Assembly (NCBI GenBank): GCA_019348305.1
Contig: JAHWJQ010000002.1
Location: 1 to 34,216 of the forward strand
DNA length: 34,216 nt
Direction: 5' to 3'
From: Actinomycetota bacterium
Lineage (GTDB): Bacteria; Actinomycetota; Acidimicrobiia; Acidimicrobiales; CADCTF01
Numbering within the stretch: position 1 is the stretch's first letter; each line of letters starts with the position of its first letter. Below the pieces are notes generated by a model, which worked only from the letters and a program-made list of their open reading frames with translations, was not told the DNA's origin and did not search any database. Positions 7,934 through 18,949 of this stretch are shown here, piece after piece. The position numbers and the translations under genes were made by a program.

Positions 7934-7963
7934 GGTGATGTGCCGTGATGCACGTAATCACGT

Positions 7964-8038
7964 TGGAGGCGGCGCCGGGAATCGAACCCGGGTACAGGGC
8001 TTTGCAGGCCCTTGCCTAAGCCACTCGGCCACGCCGCC
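7964..8038 (-). tRNA. tRNA-Cys (GCA anticodon)
   Basis: The minus strand folds as a complete cloverleaf. The 7-bp acceptor stem is GGCGGCG/CGCCGCC (8038-8032 with 7974-7968). The D arm includes GGCCGAGTGGCTTAGGC. The anticodon arm is AGGGC-CTGCAAA-GCCCT with anticodon GCA, and the T arm is CCGGGTTCGATTCCCGG. The discriminator base is U, as expected for tRNA-Cys, and the 3' CCA is encoded (7964-7966). It reads the UGC/UGU codons. The gene stands alone. Confidence 0.96.
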
Positions 8039-8163
8039 CAGGGCGAGCATCCTAGGGCTTTCTCTGGGTGGTAGCACCTGCTCTGGGCCGCGCATCGCCG
8101 CGGCGCACGTCGTTAGGCTGGCCACGTGTTCGGTGGCGAAGGGCTTGGCGGCGAGGCGCGGCG

Positions 8164-8412
8164 GTGAGCTTCGGTCCAGAGGGCCTGCGGCGGTGGGAGG
8201 TGCAGCGGGGTGACGACTTCCGCTCCATCGCCACTCAGGTCCTGCACGAAGTGTGGCACAGGCCTCCTTCGGAGGCAGAGATCGAGCTCTTCCGTGGCTT
8301 GCTCGTCCAGGTCAACCGCGACCGGCTCCAGGACCCGGCCAACCCCGACCTGCTCGTCCACGGCCAGATCCTGCTGGTTCCCCGCACACCCCGCCCGCTC
8401 CCTGGGCGCTGA
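8164..8412 (+). CDS. small LysM-like domain protein
   Basis: This 82-residue protein starts at GTG 8164, with GCGAGG upstream. Nearly the whole chain fits a LysM-type fold: WEVQRGDDFRSIA at the start, a central helix region, and NPDLLVHGQILLVP at the end. LysM domains usually bind N-acetylglucosamine chains such as peptidoglycan. There is no signal peptide, so it may act inside the cell or be a stand-alone module like those at the ends of larger actinobacterial regulators. The next gene begins 17 bases later on the same strand. Confidence 0.65.
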   Translation: MSFGPEGLRRWEVQRGDDFRSIATQVLHEVWHRPPSEAEIELFRGLLVQVNRDRLQDPANPDLLVHGQILLVPRTPRPLPGR

Positions 8413-8429
8413 AGCGCGCGCCTGCCGCC

Positions 8430-9253
8430 GTGCCCGCCGGTTCTGAACTTCCGGCGCCTGTCGACTCGCGAGTGGCCGAGCTGTTCATCGCCCCGCCCGA
8501 GGAGTTCGTGGCCCGGCGGGATCAGCTGGCCCGAGAGCTTCGCCAGGCAGGCGACAAGGCGGCAGCTGCCGAGATCAAGTCGTTGCGCCGGCCCACGCCG
8601 GCGGCGTGGGCCGTCAACCAGCTTGCCGCTGCTCATCGGGACCAACTGTGGGCCCTGGTGGCGCTCGGCGACCGGCTTCGCAGAGCGCACGAGGCGGTGT
8701 TGGAAGGAGGGGGCACCGCTGTCATGCGAGAGGTGACAGCTGAGCGACGCCGGCTGGTGGCGGAGCTGGCCCATACCGCCGTAGAGCTACTGGGCAAGGG
8801 CGGTGAGGCGCAGCGGGAGGCTATCTCCCAGACGCTCGACGCCGCCGTGGCCGACCGAGGCCTGGGCGAGCTTGTCCGGGGCGGCAGGCTGGCCAAGCAA
8901 CTGGCTGCCCCCAGCGGCTTCGGAGACCTCGACCTGCTGGTAGGACAACCCGGGCTGGCGCCCGCCGATGACGGCGGTGGGCAAGCCGAAGTCGCCGAGG
9001 ACGAACAGCGGCGCGCCGGGCGAAGGCGGCGTGAGCTGGAACGGCGCGAGCGGGAGGCTCGGCTGGAGCGCCTGCGGGGCGAGGCGGCGCGCAAGGAAGC
9101 TGAGGCGACAAGGGCGCTCGAGAAGGTGCAAGAGCTGCAACAGGAGATGGACAAGCTGGCGCGGCCGCTCGAGGTCGCCCAACAGCGCGCCGCCTCCGCT
9201 GGGGAGGAAGCCGCCGCCGCCCGTACCGAGCTCGAACGCGAAGACGGCGGCGG

Positions 9254-9257
<4 letters not shown>
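8430..9257 (+). CDS. uncharacterised actinobacterial coiled-coil protein
   Basis: This 275-residue soluble protein starts at GTG 8430; GTG 8472 ([12 protein letters not shown]) is an equally possible start, and neither has a clear ribosome site. The N-terminal part ([20 protein letters not shown], then [14 protein letters not shown]) recalls a widespread but unnamed actinobacterial family. The C-terminal third (about 190-270) is a highly charged coiled coil rich in Arg, Glu and Ala. The function is unknown. Its TAG stop shares the CTAG at 9254-9257 with the stop of the convergent aconitase gene. Confidence 0.7.
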
Positions 9258-12055
<2,798 letters not shown>

Positions 12056-12160
12056 ACCGCAGTCTCGCGCGATGGTGCCAAAAACCGCCTTGCGACGAGC
12101 GGGCCTCCGGGCCAAGTCTGGCGGGCCCGCCTGGCGTCCCGGCGCTGCCACAATGGGCGA

Positions 12161-13846
12161 ATGGTCGCCGTCTCTGCTTCCGGTGCCGGGGCGGCGGGGC
12201 CCCCGGCGGCGCCGGCCGCGGAGGCGGATCCCCGGCTCGCTCTGGCTCTGGCTCAGGCCGAGGCCAGCCCCGATGGGCTGCTGGTGGTCTCCCCTGAGGG
12301 CCGGATGGTCTTCTGGAACGATCGCTTCCTCGAGATCTGGCGGTTCTCTGCGGAAGTGCTCAGCAGTGGTGATGACGACGCCGCACTGCTCTGTGCCATG
12401 CAGAAGGTGGCCGATCCCGAGGAGTTCCTGCGTCGAGTCAAGGCGGCCTACGGGGCTCCCGACGGGCCTGTGCAGGACGAGATCGAGCTCGTGGACGGAC
12501 GGATCCTCGACCGTTACGGCGCCCCCCTGCGCAGCCCGGAAGGCAGCTACCTGGGCTGGGCCTGGTACTTCCGCGATGTCACCTTCCACCGCCGGGCCGA
12601 GCGGGACCTGCGCGAGCTGGCGGCGACGCTGCAGGCCAGCCTCCTGCCCGCCCGGCCCCCTGAGATCCCCGGGATGGAGGTGGCGAGCCACTACCTCGCC
12701 GCCGACCGTCAAGTGGCAGTGGGCGGTGACTTCTTCGACGTCTTCCGGCTGAGTCCGAACGAGTGGGGACTGGCCATCGGCGACGTGTGCGGCAAGGGTG
12801 CGCACGCGGCGTCGCTGAGCACCCTGGCCCGCTATACCCTCCGGGCAGCAGCGGTCCACAGCCGGCTGCCGTCGGAGGTGCTGAGCGAGCTCAACTCGGT
12901 GATCACCGCCGAGCCGGAGCACGACGGGAGGTTCTGTTCGGTCGTGTTCTCGAAGCTCGAACTCGACACCTGCGGTGCCTGGGTCACCTTGGCCTGCGGC
13001 GGCCACCCCCGGCCCATCGTGGTTCGCCGTGCCGGGTGGATCGACGTGCGGGGCCACGACGGAATGCTCATCGGGATGTTCGACGACGTCGAGCTGACCG
13101 ACGACCGCATCGGGCTGGGTCCTGGGGACTCGATCGTCTTTTGCACCGACGGCATCACCGAATCCCGCAACGCCAGCGGTGAGATGTTCGGGGAGGACGG
13201 GCTGCCCACGGTCCTGCTCGAAAATGCCGCCGCACCGGCCACCCTGCTCACGGAGCGGATCGTGCAGGCCGCGCTCACCTTTTCGGGGGGCCGCCGGCAG
13301 GACGACGTGGCCGTGCTCGTGGTGCGGGTGCCGACCGACGCCGCCGAAGATCCCGCCCGTCGTCTCGCCGCCGCCGTCGGCCCCGGCGGGCCAGCCCAAA
13401 CTGCCGCCTCCCCCACCGTCGGCAACGAGTACGTCGGGCTCCGCCACGAGCGTCCGGCGCCGCCCCGCCAAGCCCGGATGAGGCTGCCGGCGGAGCTGTC
13501 GAGCGCCCGCCGCGCCCGCGGCTTCGTGGCCAGCGTCCTGCGCAGCTGGCGCATGCCCGAGCTCGTGGGGGGCGACCTCGAACTGCTGACGAGCGAGGTT
13601 GCCACCAACTCCGTCCGCCACGCTGGCGGCGGTCCGTTCAGCATCCTCGTCCGCTACGACGGCAGGGTGGTGAGGGTGGAGGTGGGTGACGGGTCCCGCG
13701 TGCTGCCGCTGCCCGGCAACCCCGGCAGCGAGGCCACCAGCGGCCGCGGCCTGCTGCTGGTCGACTCGCTGGCCTCGGCCTGGGGAGTGGTGCCGACCGT
13801 GCACGGCAAGCGGGTCTGGTTCGAGCTGCCCGCGGCGCCGGAGTGA
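12161..13846 (+). CDS. PAS - SpoIIE-type PP2C phosphatase - RsbW-like ATPase fusion
   Basis: This 561-residue cytoplasmic regulator has three parts. A PAS sensor lies at about 30-147, ending [17 protein letters not shown]2C/SpoIIE phosphatase at about 150-375 carries the metal-binding motifs GGDFFD (Asp190), GDVCGKG (Asp208), FCTDGITE and [11 protein letters not shown] HATPase domain at about 430-558 shows [15 protein letters not shown] and [12 protein letters not shown]. In known partner-switching systems the PP2C domain dephosphorylates STAS anti-anti-sigma proteins and the HATPase domain binds or phosphorylates them, so this protein could both set and reverse the switch. The ATG at 12161 has no ribosome site; CACAAT six bases upstream may be a -10 element of a leaderless message. 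Two group-3 sigma factors lie about 3 kb downstream. Confidence 0.9.
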   Translation: MVAVSASGAGAAGPPAAPAAEADPRLALALAQAEASPDGLLVVSPEGRMVFWNDRFLEIWRFSAEVLSSGDDDAALLCAMQKVADPEEFLRRVKAAYGAPDGPVQDEIELVDGRILDRYGAPLRSPEGSYLGWAWYFRDVTFHRRAERDLRELAATLQASLLPARPPEIPGMEVASHYLAADRQVAVGGDFFDVFRLSPNEWGLAIGDVCGKGAHAASLSTLARYTLRAAAVHSRLPSEVLSELNSVITAEPEHDGRFCSVVFSKLELDTCGAWVTLACGGHPRPIVVRRAGWIDVRGHDGMLIGMFDDVELTDDRIGLGPGDSIVFCTDGITESRNASGEMFGEDGLPTVLLENAAAPATLLTERIVQAALTFSGGRRQDDVAVLVVRVPTDAAEDPARRLAAAVGPGGPAQTAASPTVGNEYVGLRHERPAPPRQARMRLPAELSSARRARGFVASVLRSWRMPELVGGDLELLTSEVATNSVRHAGGGPFSILVRYDGRVVRVEVGDGSRVLPLPGNPGSEATSGRGLLLVDSLASAWGVVPTVHGKRVWFELPAAPE

Positions 13847-13898
13847 CCGCGGGGCACCCGCTCCCACCCCCCGACCGCGATGACGAAGGAGGCCCGTC

Positions 13899-14114
13899 GT
13901 GTGCCGCAGCATCAAACAGCTCCGCTCCAGTGAAGAAACGGCCACTGAGGAGGAGGTGAGAGCTGCCTCGCTGCAGTTCGTCCGCAAGGTCAGCGGCTAC
14001 CGCCAGCCGTCCCGGGCGAACGCCGCCGCCTTCGACGAGGCCGTCGAGGAGGTCGCAGCGGCCACCAGCCGTCTGCTGCAGCGCATCGGAGGCCGGGCAG
14101 CCCCCACGGGGTGA
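13899..14114 (+). CDS. DUF2277 family protein
   Basis: This 71-residue protein matches the DUF2277 pattern almost throughout: CRSIKQLR at the start, [20 protein letters not shown], then [13 protein letters not shown] and a final helix [11 protein letters not shown]. The function of the family is not known. The GTG at 13899 has a very strong ribosome site (AAGGAGG). It follows the PAS-PP2C gene by 52 bases and may share its transcript. Confidence 0.9.
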   Translation: MCRSIKQLRSSEETATEEEVRAASLQFVRKVSGYRQPSRANAAAFDEAVEEVAAATSRLLQRIGGRAAPTG

Positions 14115-14118
14115 GCGT

Positions 14119-14148
14119 GGGTGGCAGGAGCGGGTTCTGCCGTCACCC
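14119..14148. terminator. possible bidirectional terminator hairpin
   Basis: GGGTG-GCAG (14119-14127) pairs with CTGC (14137-14140) and CACCC (14144-14148) around a 9-nt loop, with a 3-nt bulge. It sits between two convergent genes and overlaps the amidase stop. There is no U-run on either side. Confidence 0.3.
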
Positions 14149-15576
14149 CCATACTGCAGGTCGGCGCCCGACCCACGGCATCGCAGCCTCGAGCTGGGAG
14201 GCCACCCGGACCAGCACGTCCTCCCTCCCGGGCGCCGCGATCAGCTGCACCCCGATGGGGAGCCCCTCGGGCGACTGGCCGAGCGGCAGCGACACGGCCG
14301 GTTGTCCGGTGACGTTGACCGGGGCGGCGAAGCAGCGGATCGTGTGGAAGCGCCGGCCGATGGCCAGCGGCTCATCGGCCGGCGGCTGCAGGTCAGCCAG
14401 GAGCTGGGGTCGCAGACCGGTTGTCGGCGTGACCAACAGGTCGTGGTCCCGCCACCACCTGGTGACCTTGTAGCTCCACAGCTGTTGGGCCTCGGTCGCC
14501 ACGATGAACTGCTCGGCGCTGGCGGTGCGCCCCGGCCCGGTGACCTCCCACGTGTAGGGCTCCACCTCGTGCTGTTCGAAAGGCCGCCCGGTCGCGGTGC
14601 GGACCGGGTTCACCGCCCAGGTGCGCACGGCCCGCAGGAACAACAGCGTCTCCACCGATTCGTCGGTGATGAAGCCCCTCGGGTGGTCCTCGCAGACGTG
14701 GTGGCCCAGCGACGCGAGCAGGTGGGCGGCATCCTGGGCGGCGGCCGCGCAGGTGGCGTCGACGTCGAGGCCGGCGCCGGCGGTGGTGAGCACGCCTACC
14801 CGCAGCTTCCCCGGCTCGCGCCCCACCTCGGCGGCGTAGCGTCCTGGCGGCGCCGGCGCCCGGTAGAGGTCCTCGGGAAAGGGCCCGGCCAGGACGTCCA
14901 AGACCGCAGCGGTGTCACGCACCGAGCGGGTGAGGACATGCTCGACCCCCACCTTGTTCGTGGAGCCGCCGAGAGGGAGGCGCCCTCGGGAAGGCTTGAG
15001 CCCGACCAGGCCGCACCAGCTGGCCGGATCACGGATGGAGCCGTACCCGTCGCTGGCGTGGGCGATCGAGACCATGCCCGCCGCCACCGCAGCTGCCGAG
15101 CCGCCACTGGAGCCGGAGGTGGAGCGGTCGGTGTCCCAGGGGTTGCGGGTGGGGCCGAAGGCCAGGGGCTGGGTGGTGGGCTGGGCCCCGAACTCCGGAG
15201 TGGAGGTCTTGGCCAGGGCGACGAAGCCGGCGGCCCGGAACCGTGGTGCCAGCGCCGTGTCGACCTCCCGCCGGTGGTCGGCGGTTCGAAGGAAGGCGTT
15301 GCCGGCGTACTGCGGCCACCCCGCCTCGCAGGTGCCCAGGTCCTTGAAGAGGATGGGGACGCCGCGGAAGCGACCGTCGGGCAGCGCTCGGTCGCCGGCA
15401 CGCCGCCGGCCCTCGTCGAACAAGCGGATGGGCACCGCGTTGAGCACGCGGTCCAGCCGCTCGATGCGCTCGATCGCCGCCTCCGCCAGCTCGAGAGGCG
15501 AGACCTGGCGCCGGCGCACCAGCTCGGCGAGGTCCGTGGCATCGAGCTGCGGGTCTGGACCAGCGTCGGTCGGCAC
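14143..15576 (-). CDS. amidase (amidase-signature family)
   Basis: This 477-residue hydrolase of the amidase-signature family has the full Ser-cisSer-Lys triad: Lys78 (PILFKDLGT), cis-Ser156 in the GSSGGS loop, and nucleophile Ser180 (SDGYGSIRDPASWCG), followed by GLVGLKPSRGR. The usual motif is DGGGS; here it is DGYGS. Relatives hydrolyse diverse amides, and the substrate cannot be read from sequence. There is no signal peptide and no GatB or GatC gene nearby, so it is not the GatA subunit of tRNA amidotransferase. The GTG start at 15576 (VPTDAGPDPQLDATDLAELV) is preceded by GGGAGG about eight bases upstream. It diverges from the baeRF gene at 15655. Confidence 0.88.
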   Translation of the reverse strand: MPTDAGPDPQLDATDLAELVRRRQVSPLELAEAAIERIERLDRVLNAVPIRLFDEGRRRAGDRALPDGRFRGVPILFKDLGTCEAGWPQYAGNAFLRTADHRREVDTALAPRFRAAGFVALAKTSTPEFGAQPTTQPLAFGPTRNPWDTDRSTSGSSGGSAAAVAAGMVSIAHASDGYGSIRDPASWCGLVGLKPSRGRLPLGGSTNKVGVEHVLTRSVRDTAAVLDVLAGPFPEDLYRAPAPPGRYAAEVGREPGKLRVGVLTTAGAGLDVDATCAAAAQDAAHLLASLGHHVCEDHPRGFITDESVETLLFLRAVRTWAVNPVRTATGRPFEQHEVEPYTWEVTGPGRTASAEQFIVATEAQQLWSYKVTRWWRDHDLLVTPTTGLRPQLLADLQPPADEPLAIGRRFHTIRCFAAPVNVTGQPAVSLPLGQSPEGLPIGVQLIAAPGREDVLVRVASQLEAAMPWVGRRPAVWG

Positions 15577-15654
15577 CGCCTCAGCCTCCCATCCCGCCGC
15601 CCGGCCCCACCTTTGGACGAGAGAAACCGTGCCGGTCCTGGGTAGTACCGGGTC

Positions 15655-16788
15655 ATGGAATCCCGAGGAAGCTCCCCCGCCTTCGCTGTCGGCCCCGAGG
15701 AGGCGCCCGAGCTGGCTGGCCTCTTCGACCGGCCCGGCCCGTTCGTGACCGTGTGCCTCCCCACCCAGCCCGACATCGACAACGCGGCCCAGCGATCGCT
15801 GCAGCAGTGGCGCCCCGTCCGCGATGAGCTGACCGAGGCCGGCGCCCCGGCGAGCGCACTCGACGCCATCGAAGCCATGGTCCCCGATGCCCACCACGAC
15901 GGCCCCAGCCTCGTCGCCGTCGCCGACGAGTCCGGCGTGCTGGTCACCCGGAGCGGCAGCGAGTCACCTTCGCCTCCGCTCTGGTACTACGCGCCGCTGC
16001 CTGTCGTGGGACCGCTGGTCACGTGGTGGCAGACGAGCCTGCCCCACGTGCTCGTCGTGGCCGACCGTATCGGGGCCGACGTGACGGCCATCGCCCCCGG
16101 CGGCCGCTCCAGCACCGACACGGTGGGCGGCGACGAGGGCCCGCACCTGCGCAAGAGCCACCCCGGCGGCTGGTCACAACGGCGTTACCAGGAGCGGGCC
16201 GAGAACAACTGGGAGTCGAACGCGAAGGCAGTCGCCGAACGGACAGCCTCGGTGGCCGACTACATCGGCGCCCGAGCGGTACTCGTCGCTGGCGATGTCA
16301 GGGCACTGCAGTTCCTGCGCGAGCACCTCCCCGAACGGCTCGTGCCCCTCGTGCGCGAGCTCGAAGGGGCCCGGGGCGCCGACGGCGGGGACGAATCGCT
16401 CCTGGAGGACGCCCGCAAGCAGATGGCGACCATCGCCGCCGAAGACACGGTGGCCGTCCTCGAGAAGCTCCGGGAGGAGAAGGGCCAGGCCGACCGCGCG
16501 GCCGACGGCCTCGCCGCCACCATCGAGGCACTCAACGCTGCCGCGGTCGACGTGTTGTTGGTACACGACGACCCCAACGACGAGCGCGGGGCCTGGTACG
16601 CGCCCGACGCAGCTCTGGTGGCACTCGACGCCGAGACCCTGGAGGGCTACGGGGTGGACGGCCCGGCCAAGGGCCGGCTGGTCGACGCGCTCATCCGCAC
16701 CGCTTTTCGGACCGGAGCCCGGGTGCGAACCGTGCCGTCGACAGTGGTGACCGACGGGGCCGGCGCCCTCTTGCGCTTCACCACCTAA
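15655..16788 (+). CDS. baeRF2 / Rv2629-like protein (bacterial-archaeal eRF1 fold)
   Basis: This 377-residue protein resembles mycobacterial Rv2629 and the baeRF2 group of the eRF1/Vms1 superfamily. Diagnostic features are the central KSHPGGWSQRRYQERAENNW region (about 164-184) followed by a helix (SNAKAVAERTASVADYIGAR), then VLVAGDVRALQFLREHLPE, and a C-terminal eRF1-3-like domain ending in GALLRF. Superfamily members act on stalled ribosomes or peptidyl-tRNA. Rv2629 is linked to hypoxia and dormancy, but its reaction is not established. The ATG at 15655 has no strong ribosome site. Its TAA stop shares CTAA (16785-16788) with the TAG of the convergent sigma-factor gene. Confidence 0.82.
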   Translation: MESRGSSPAFAVGPEEAPELAGLFDRPGPFVTVCLPTQPDIDNAAQRSLQQWRPVRDELTEAGAPASALDAIEAMVPDAHHDGPSLVAVADESGVLVTRSGSESPSPPLWYYAPLPVVGPLVTWWQTSLPHVLVVADRIGADVTAIAPGGRSSTDTVGGDEGPHLRKSHPGGWSQRRYQERAENNWESNAKAVAERTASVADYIGARAVLVAGDVRALQFLREHLPERLVPLVRELEGARGADGGDESLLEDARKQMATIAAEDTVAVLEKLREEKGQADRAADGLAATIEALNAAAVDVLLVHDDPNDERGAWYAPDAALVALDAETLEGYGVDGPAKGRLVDALIRTAFRTGARVRTVPSTVVTDGAGALLRFTT

Positions 16789-17558
16789 GCAGTGGCGGTC
16801 GTGCTCTCGGCGGCCATCGAGCGCATCCGGGCCAGAAGTGATGCCAACAGGCGGGAGACGTGCATCTGGGAGACGCCGATGCGCCGCGCCATCTCCGACT
16901 GGCTGAGCTGCTCGCAGAATCGCAGCCGCAGCAGTTCTCGCTCCTGATCCGAGAGGCGGGCCAGGAGCCGCCGGAGCAGGTCGTGGTCGTCTGCCTGCTC
17001 GAAGGCGTCGTCGGTGGCGCCGGCATCCCACCCCCTCGGGTCGCTGGTGTGCCCGGCGGCGTCGAGCGACGGAAGCTGGTGGATCGAGCGGACCTCGAGT
17101 GCCTCGATCGTCGCCTCCTCATCGAGGCCTGTGCGCTCGCACAGCTCGGCCACCGTGGCCGGCCGCCCCCGCTCCTGGTGAAGCTCGTCGGCGGCACGGG
17201 CAGTGACGAGAGAGTGCTCCTGCACCCGGCGCGGCACCCGGAGTGCCCAGGACCGGTCGCGCAGGTGGTGCTTGAGCTCGCCGGCGATCGTCGCCCACGC
17301 AAAGGTGCTGAATGCAACGCCGCGGCCCGGGTCGAAGCGGTCGATGGCGCCGACGAGGGCCACCCGGGCGGCCTGCTCCAGGTCCTCCCGGGACTCCCTG
17401 TGCTGCGCGTAGCGGCCGGCCAGTGACGCCGCCATAGGCAGGTACGCCTGTGCGATCTCGGCCCTGAGCAGCCGATCCCGCGTCCGCGCGTAACACTCCA
17501 GCTTCTGTCGAAGCTCCGCTTCGGGGGCCTCGCGGTCGATGGGCGCAGAAAGGGACAC
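16785..17558 (-). CDS. RNA polymerase sigma factor, SigB/SigF/SigG group (copy 1)
   Basis: This 257-residue group-3 sigma-70 factor has region 2 (DLEQAARVALVGAIDRFDPG, FSTFAWATIAGELKHHLRD, then RVPRRVQEHS), region 3 (about 120-170) and region 4 (LSDQERELLRLRFCEQLSQS, then the helix-turn-helix MARRIGVSQMHVSRLL). Such factors drive stress or development genes and are normally held by RsbW-type anti-sigma proteins. The GTG at 17558 has AAGGAG five bases upstream. It lies 88 bp downstream of a paralogous sigma gene on the same strand. The C-terminus (SMAAESTTATA) is short. The shared layout suggests tandem duplication followed by divergence. Confidence 0.93.
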   Translation of the reverse strand: MSLSAPIDREAPEAELRQKLECYARTRDRLLRAEIAQAYLPMAASLAGRYAQHRESREDLEQAARVALVGAIDRFDPGRGVAFSTFAWATIAGELKHHLRDRSWALRVPRRVQEHSLVTARAADELHQERGRPATVAELCERTGLDEEATIEALEVRSIHQLPSLDAAGHTSDPRGWDAGATDDAFEQADDHDLLRRLLARLSDQERELLRLRFCEQLSQSEMARRIGVSQMHVSRLLASLLARMRSMAAESTTATA

Positions 17559-17646
17559 CTCGGCTCCTTGCTCCGGCAAGGCCCGCCCCAGGCGGCCCCA
17601 GGTACCCCTCGCCGTAGCGCCACAGAGTATGGCCGCTGGAAGCGCC

Positions 17647-18507
17647 TCAGGAAAGGGGTACTGCAAGTTGGCCTGCACGGGACCCCGTCGCGCCGCTCTG
17701 GCAGCGGGGCACCGCCCGGTTCTCGATCTCCACCCACTCGCGGAGCCGTTCGAGGGCGCGGGACAAGATGCGCGAGACGTGCATCTGGCTGTAGCCGACC
17801 TCCGAAGCGATCTGGGCCTGGGTGAGGTTCTGGACGAAGCGCAGCTCGAGCACCTCCCGCTCGCGCGCCGGCAGCCGCGGCAACAGCGCCGCCAGCAAGC
17901 TGTGCTCGTCGACGGCCGCGAACCGCCGGTCCTCCGCCCCCGGCTCCCAGGCGAGGTCCTGGCTGTCCCCGACGCGGATGTCGATGGAAGCCGGCCGGCG
18001 GGCTGAACGCACGTCGATGGCCCGGATGACGAGGTCCTCCTCGTCGCCGGTGTAGTCGGCGATCTCGGTGATGGTCGGCTGGCGTCCCAGGTCCTGGCTC
18101 AGCTCCTCCACCGCGGCCGCCACCCTCAGGTACGCCTCCTGGAGGCGCCGCGGGACGTGGATGGCCCACCCCCGGTCCCGGTGGTGGCGCTTCAGCTCAC
18201 CCTGCACGGTGGCCCAGGCAAAGGTGGTGAACTCGACACCGCGATCTGGGTCGTACCGCTCCAGTGCGTTGAGCACCCCCAGCATGGCGACCTGGATGAG
18301 GTCATCGAGCTCGTCCGACGGCTTGGCCGCCCGGGCCGCGAGCGACCGGGCCAGGCCCTGGTACCGCTGCAACAGCCGCGCCTGCACCTCCGGCTCTCGC
18401 TCGCTGGCGTAGGCCCGGTGAAGCTCGGCCAGCTCCCGTCCCTCGATGCGCTCAGTAGTGGTACCGGCGCGAGAACGGCGGCCGTCGACTGCCTGATTGC
18501 TTCCCAC
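17647..18507 (-). CDS. RNA polymerase sigma factor, SigB/SigF/SigG group (copy 2)
   Basis: This 286-residue group-3 sigma-70 factor is the upstream partner of the tandem pair. Region 2 reads DLIQVAMLGVLNALERYDPD, TTFAWATVQGELKRHHRD, then IHVPRRLQE. Region 4 is LPAREREVLELRFVQNLTQA followed by IASEVGYSQMHVSRILSRAL. The chosen GTG at 18507 (VGSNQAVDGRRSRAG) has GGAGGG just upstream, although the spacing is short. GTG 18603 would add 32 residues but has no ribosome site. The tail after region 4 is rich in Ser, Arg and Gly. It diverges from whiB. It should recognise promoters of the GTTT / GGGTA type, and such sites occur at 22856 and, less exactly, 21445. Confidence 0.92.
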   Translation of the reverse strand: MGSNQAVDGRRSRAGTTTERIEGRELAELHRAYASEREPEVQARLLQRYQGLARSLAARAAKPSDELDDLIQVAMLGVLNALERYDPDRGVEFTTFAWATVQGELKRHHRDRGWAIHVPRRLQEAYLRVAAAVEELSQDLGRQPTITEIADYTGDEEDLVIRAIDVRSARRPASIDIRVGDSQDLAWEPGAEDRRFAAVDEHSLLAALLPRLPAREREVLELRFVQNLTQAQIASEVGYSQMHVSRILSRALERLREWVEIENRAVPRCQSGATGSRAGQLAVPLS

Positions 18508-18703
18508 TTCCCTCCGTGACGATCTGACCGCGTGCACGAAAAGCGCCTGGCTGCGAGGCTCGGCGCCAGCCACAACCGGCGCAAGTGGCTGTTTCTCAAC
18601 CACTGTTCAGCGTACCCGGATTGCCCGCTTTTCTACCGTCAGCGCCGGGAATGTCGGGCCCTCTCGTGCGGTTGTAGATCTGCTCCCAGCCGAAAGGACC
18701 GAC

Positions 18704-18949
18704 GTGGGCACCCGCAACCTCGAATGGAAGATCGACGCCGCCTGCCGTACCGTCGACACGAGCATCTTCTTCCCGGAGACGGACACGGCGGCCGCGCCGG
18801 CGCTGGCGGTCTGTGCCCGCTGCCCGGTGCGGGAGGAATGCCTCGACTTCGCCCTCGAGACCCGCCAGCACGACGGGATCTGGGGTGGCGCCACCGAAAC
18901 GGAGCGCCGGCGGCTGCGCCGGGCCCGGAGTAGCAGCCGGGCTGCTTAG
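18704..18949 (+). CDS. WhiB-family iron-sulfur transcription regulator
   Basis: This 81-residue protein has the four WhiB cysteines that hold a [4Fe-4S] cluster (Cys14, Cys37, Cys40, Cys46: AAC, then AVCARCPVREEC), the turn motif GIWGG (58-62) and a basic C-terminal end (TERRRLRRARSSSR) for DNA contact. WhiB proteins are found essentially only in actinobacteria and their phages. They act with the sigma subunit of RNA polymerase in redox, stress or sporulation control. The GTG at 18704 has AAAGGA eight bases upstream. It diverges from a group-3 sigma gene and converges on a PP2C phosphatase gene, sharing TTAG at 18946-18949. I cannot assign it to WhiB1-7 with confidence. Confidence 0.93.
   Translation: MGTRNLEWKIDAACRTVDTSIFFPETDTAAAPALAVCARCPVREECLDFALETRQHDGIWGGATETERRRLRRARSSSRAA

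Larger units (their letters stand above)
7428..7963. other. gene-poor region between protease fusion and tRNA-Cys
   Basis: These 536 bases hold no intact gene I can defend. Open frames on both strands have no ribosome sites and no recognisable domains, except for a short minus-strand piece resembling a RelE/ParE-type toxin (7655-7809). A strong inverted repeat (7892-7933) and a smaller hairpin (CGTGAT-7 nt-ATCACG, 7944-7962) lie just beyond the tRNA 3' end. The rest looks like decayed DNA, often found next to tRNA genes. Confidence 0.5.

Noticed and set aside
12056..13987. Minus-strand frame open for 644 codons upstream of the aconitase ATG
   Set aside because: It is antisense to the PAS-PP2C-HATPase gene, shows no domain, and aconitase proteins begin at [10 protein letters not shown]. 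It is a GC-bias shadow.
14143..15576. GatA subunit of the Asp/Glu-tRNA amidotransferase
   Set aside because: The triad fits, but there is no GatC or GatB gene nearby and the overall sequence looks like a general amidase.
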